A stretch of 8,064 nt of DNA from positions 1-8,064 of the forward strand of contig JBGOTP010000246.1 of the NCBI GenBank assembly GCA_041476545.1, given 5' to 3'. Below the pieces are notes generated by a model, which saw only the letters and a list, made by a program, of their open reading frames with translations, was not told the origin of the DNA and did not search any database. Positions within the stretch are counted from its first letter, which is position 1. Each line of letters begins with the position of its first letter. This document shows, piece by piece, positions 6,320 through 8,064 of this stretch. The position numbers and the translations under genes are program-made. This DNA is from JBGOTP01 sp041476545 (GTDB lineage Bacteria > Acidobacteriota > Vicinamibacteria > Vicinamibacterales > CAVVIG01).

Positions 6320-7726
6320 ATGAGAGCCGCCATTCTTCTGACTGTGCTCGCGCTGTCCGCGCCCGTAGTCGCCCAGACACCGAAACCAGCACCGAGACCG
6401 GCGCCCAGACCGACACCGGCGCCAGGTCCGGCCCCGCTGCAGATCCCGTACACGCAGTTCACGCTGCCGAACGGTCTACACGTCATCCTTCACGAGGATC
6501 ACAGGATCCCGACGGTGTACGTGAACGTCCTGTACGACGTCGGGTCGGCGCGCGAGCAGCCGGGACGCACCGGCTTCGCGCACCTCTTCGAACATTTGAT
6601 GTTCATGGGGTCCGGACACGCGAAGTACGGTGTGTTCGACCAGTCGCTCGAAGCGGCCGGCGGCTCGAACAACGCCAGCACGGCCAACGACGTCACGAAC
6701 TACTGGATCATGGTGCCCAACTCCTCGCTCGACCTGGCGCTCTTCCTCGAGTCGGACCGCATGGGCTATCTCCTCGACACGATGACTCCGCAGATTCTGA
6801 ACGCGCAGCGCGACGTCGTGAAAAACGAACGCCGCGAGCGGATCGAGAACACGCCGTACGGCACCGCGGACGTCACCCTGGAGGAGATGCTCTATCCGGC
6901 CGGGCACCCCTACCACTGGCCCGTGATTGGCTACATGGACGATCTCACCGCCGCCAGCTACGACGATGTGGTGGCGTTCTTCAGGACGTACTACGCACCA
7001 TCGAACGCGAGCCTCGTCGTGGCCGGCGACATCGACCCTGTGGCCACGCGCAGGCTCGTGGAGAAATGGTTCAGCGACGTCAAGGCCGGTCCTCGCCCCG
7101 GACCGATCACCATACCCGGCGTGGCGCTGACCAGCGTGCAGAAGAAGACGATCACGGATCGCGTGGAGCTTCCCCGCCTCTTTCTGGCCTGGCTCTCGCC
7201 CCGGCACCTCGAACCGGGCGACTCGGCGCTCGACGTGGCCGCCAACGTCCTCAGCGGCGGCAAGAACGCCCGGCTGTACAAGCGTCTCGTGTACGACCTG
7301 CAGATTGCGCAGGATGTGAGCGCGTATCAGCTGTCACGAAACCTCTCGTCGTATTTCTTGATCCAGGCGACACCGCGGCCTGGGCACACCATTGAAGAAC
7401 TTCAGAAGGTGATCGACGAGGAACTCGCGAAGATTCGCGCCGACGCGCCGTCGGCGCACGAGGTGCAGCGCGCGATCAATCAGTACGAAGCGTCGTTCTA
7501 CGACGGCCTGGAGCGGCTGGGCGGCCAGCACGGCGGCAAAGCCGATCAGATGAACTCGTATTACCTGAAGACGGGCGATCCCGACTGGTTCAACGAAGAC
7601 CTCGCGCGGTATCGTTCGCTGTCGCCCTCGGACATCCGCGCGGCCGTCGAGAAATTCCTGCCGCCGGACCGGCGCGTGGAGCTGACGGTGGTTCCCGAGC
7701 GACCAGCCGCCAGCCCACAACGATAA
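6320..7726 (+). CDS. Exported M16-family zinc peptidase, catalytic subunit type
   Basis: A 468-residue protein of the short bacterial M16 (pitrilysin/processing-peptidase-like) type with two homologous halves. Residues 1-18 form a signal peptide (ILLTVLALSAPVVA), placing it in the periplasm or envelope. A Pro/Ala linker follows (PKPAPRPAPRPTPAPGPAP, 21-39). The N-terminal half starts at LPNGLHVILHED and carries the inverted zinc motif HLFEH: His88 and His92 as ligands and Glu91 as catalytic base. The third ligand is probably Glu170 in VVKNERRER, at the spacing expected for the family. The C-terminal half begins near residue 240 and includes LFLAWLSPRHLEPGDSALDVAANVLSGG, typical of the non-catalytic half. 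The ATG at 6320 directly starts the signal peptide. GGAAG lies too far upstream to be a good ribosome site, while TAGAAT lies 6 nt upstream. A second M16 gene follows after 29 bp. Confidence 0.94.
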   Translation: MRAAILLTVLALSAPVVAQTPKPAPRPAPRPTPAPGPAPLQIPYTQFTLPNGLHVILHEDHRIPTVYVNVLYDVGSAREQPGRTGFAHLFEHLMFMGSGHAKYGVFDQSLEAAGGSNNASTANDVTNYWIMVPNSSLDLALFLESDRMGYLLDTMTPQILNAQRDVVKNERRERIENTPYGTADVTLEEMLYPAGHPYHWPVIGYMDDLTAASYDDVVAFFRTYYAPSNASLVVAGDIDPVATRRLVEKWFSDVKAGPRPGPITIPGVALTSVQKKTITDRVELPRLFLAWLSPRHLEPGDSALDVAANVLSGGKNARLYKRLVYDLQIAQDVSAYQLSRNLSSYFLIQATPRPGHTIEELQKVIDEELAKIRADAPSAHEVQRAINQYEASFYDGLERLGGQHGGKADQMNSYYLKTGDPDWFNEDLARYRSLSPSDIRAAVEKFLPPDRRVELTVVPERPAASPQR

Positions 7727-7728
7727 TT

Positions 7729-7754
7729 CACGAAGCCACGAAGAACACGAAGAA
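7729..7754. repeat. CACGAAGAA short tandem repeat between the M16 genes
   Basis: Two perfect 9-bp units CACGAAGAA (7737-7745, 7746-7754) follow one imperfect copy CACGAAGC at 7729. The repeats fill nearly the whole 29-bp gap between the M16 genes and run into the next ATG. I recall similar CACGAAG strings as dispersed intergenic repeats in Acidobacteriota, Verrucomicrobiota and Planctomycetota genomes; this was not checked. Confidence 0.75.
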
Positions 7755-7755
7755 C

Positions 7756-8064
7756 ATGACACACCGATCACCGCAGAGATCGCTGAGCACGCAGAGTCGC
7801 AATTATTTCTTCATTGCCCTTGTCTGCTGTGCCGCAACACTGGGTGCGCAAGCGCCGGATCGCGGCAAGGTGCCCGCGCCGGGGCCGGCGCCGGCACTGA
7901 AACTCCCGACTATTCAGAAGCGGCAGCTCACCAATGGCCTGGCCGTCTGGATTGTCGAGCTGCACGAAGTGCCGGTCGTGCAGGTGAATCTGGTCGTCAC
8001 GAGCGGCAGCGCAGACGATCCGGCCGGCAAGTACGGCGTCGCCAGCATGACCGCCGCGATGCTC
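7756..8064 (+). CDS. Second exported M16-family protein, likely non-catalytic, 3' partial
   Basis: The first 103 codons of a second M16 protein; the frame runs off the window. A polar start of about 16 residues precedes a hydrophobic core (YFFIALVCCAATLGAQA), forming a signal peptide with a long N-region. The linker has PAPGPAPALKLP, sharing PAPGPAP with the upstream M16 protein. The M16 N-terminal strand follows (LTNGLAVWIVELHEVPVVQVNLVV, then SADDPAGKYGVASM). Where the upstream protein has GFAHLFEHLMF, this one has GVASMTAAML, so both zinc His residues and the catalytic Glu are replaced by Ser or Ala. It is probably the zinc-free partner of a two-gene M16 pair, as in mitochondrial processing peptidase. 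The ATG at 7756 is the only ATG before the signal core. GAAGAA abuts it too closely to be a normal ribosome site. Confidence 0.88.
   Translation, partial: MTHRSPQRSLSTQSRNYFFIALVCCAATLGAQAPDRGKVPAPGPAPALKLPTIQKRQLTNGLAVWIVELHEVPVVQVNLVVTSGSADDPAGKYGVASMTAAML
7769..7796. repeat. CGCAGAG-type repeat inside the second M16 N-terminus
   Basis: CACCGCAGAGATCGCTGAGC is followed by ACGCAGAG: two copies of CGCAGAG (7772-7778, 7790-7796) around a diverged middle copy. It resembles dispersed intergenic repeats I recall from related phyla, yet here it lies within the coding region for the polar N-region of the signal peptide. Confidence 0.5.

Noticed and set aside
6476..7207. 243-codon ORF antisense to the first M16 gene.
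   Set aside because: It mirrors codon positions of the M16 gene in GC-rich DNA and its protein has no recognisable family features.

Overview
The window is a GC-rich bacterial segment with tight gene packing, exported proteins with Sec-type signal peptides, and AT-poor intergenic regions holding short tandem repeats. The CACGAAG-type and CGCAGAG-type intergenic repeats and the paired exported M16 peptidases suggest a diderm such as an Acidobacteriota (Vicinamibacteria-like) genome. That assignment rests on recall and was not checked. Ten genes are supported, two of them cut by the window edges.

Layout. (1) 1-459 (+): the tail of a CYTH/triphosphate-tunnel protein, which overlaps a convergent Yip1-like membrane protein (436-987, -). 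(2) 1186-3236 (+): a probable two-gene unit made of a secreted protein with a degenerate, half-length trypsin-like region and a membrane-anchored alpha/beta hydrolase. (3) 3252-4070 (-): a two-gene operon of a small tail-anchored membrane protein and a YbaK-type aminoacyl-tRNA deacylase. (4) 4260-4706 (+): a single-domain universal stress protein. (5) 4713-6133 (-): purE followed by a tandem-domain universal stress protein, joined by a 4-nt GTGA overlap. (6) 6320-8064 (+): an active-type M16 zinc peptidase followed by a second M16 protein. The visible part of the second protein lacks the zinc motif where it should occur.

The genes alternate in convergent and divergent pairs, with almost no space at the convergent ends. 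Two themes can be read. One is stress and translation quality control (two Usp proteins, the deacylase, the small tail-anchored protein), with purE tied to a Usp. The other is envelope or periplasmic proteolysis (the M16 pair and the pseudoprotease/hydrolase pair).

The most notable signals are regulatory. Three genes without a good Shine-Dalgarno (usp, purE, first M16) have a -10-like hexamer (TATGAT, TAGAAT, TAGAAT) ending 5-6 nt before the ATG, which is the geometry expected for leaderless mRNAs. The 186-bp purE/M16 divergent region is mostly two unrelated tandem repeat arrays, one containing a canonical G-quadruplex motif. No recognisable defence system, CRISPR array, phage element or tRNA/rRNA gene was seen. 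I did not identify a clear new multi-gene system.
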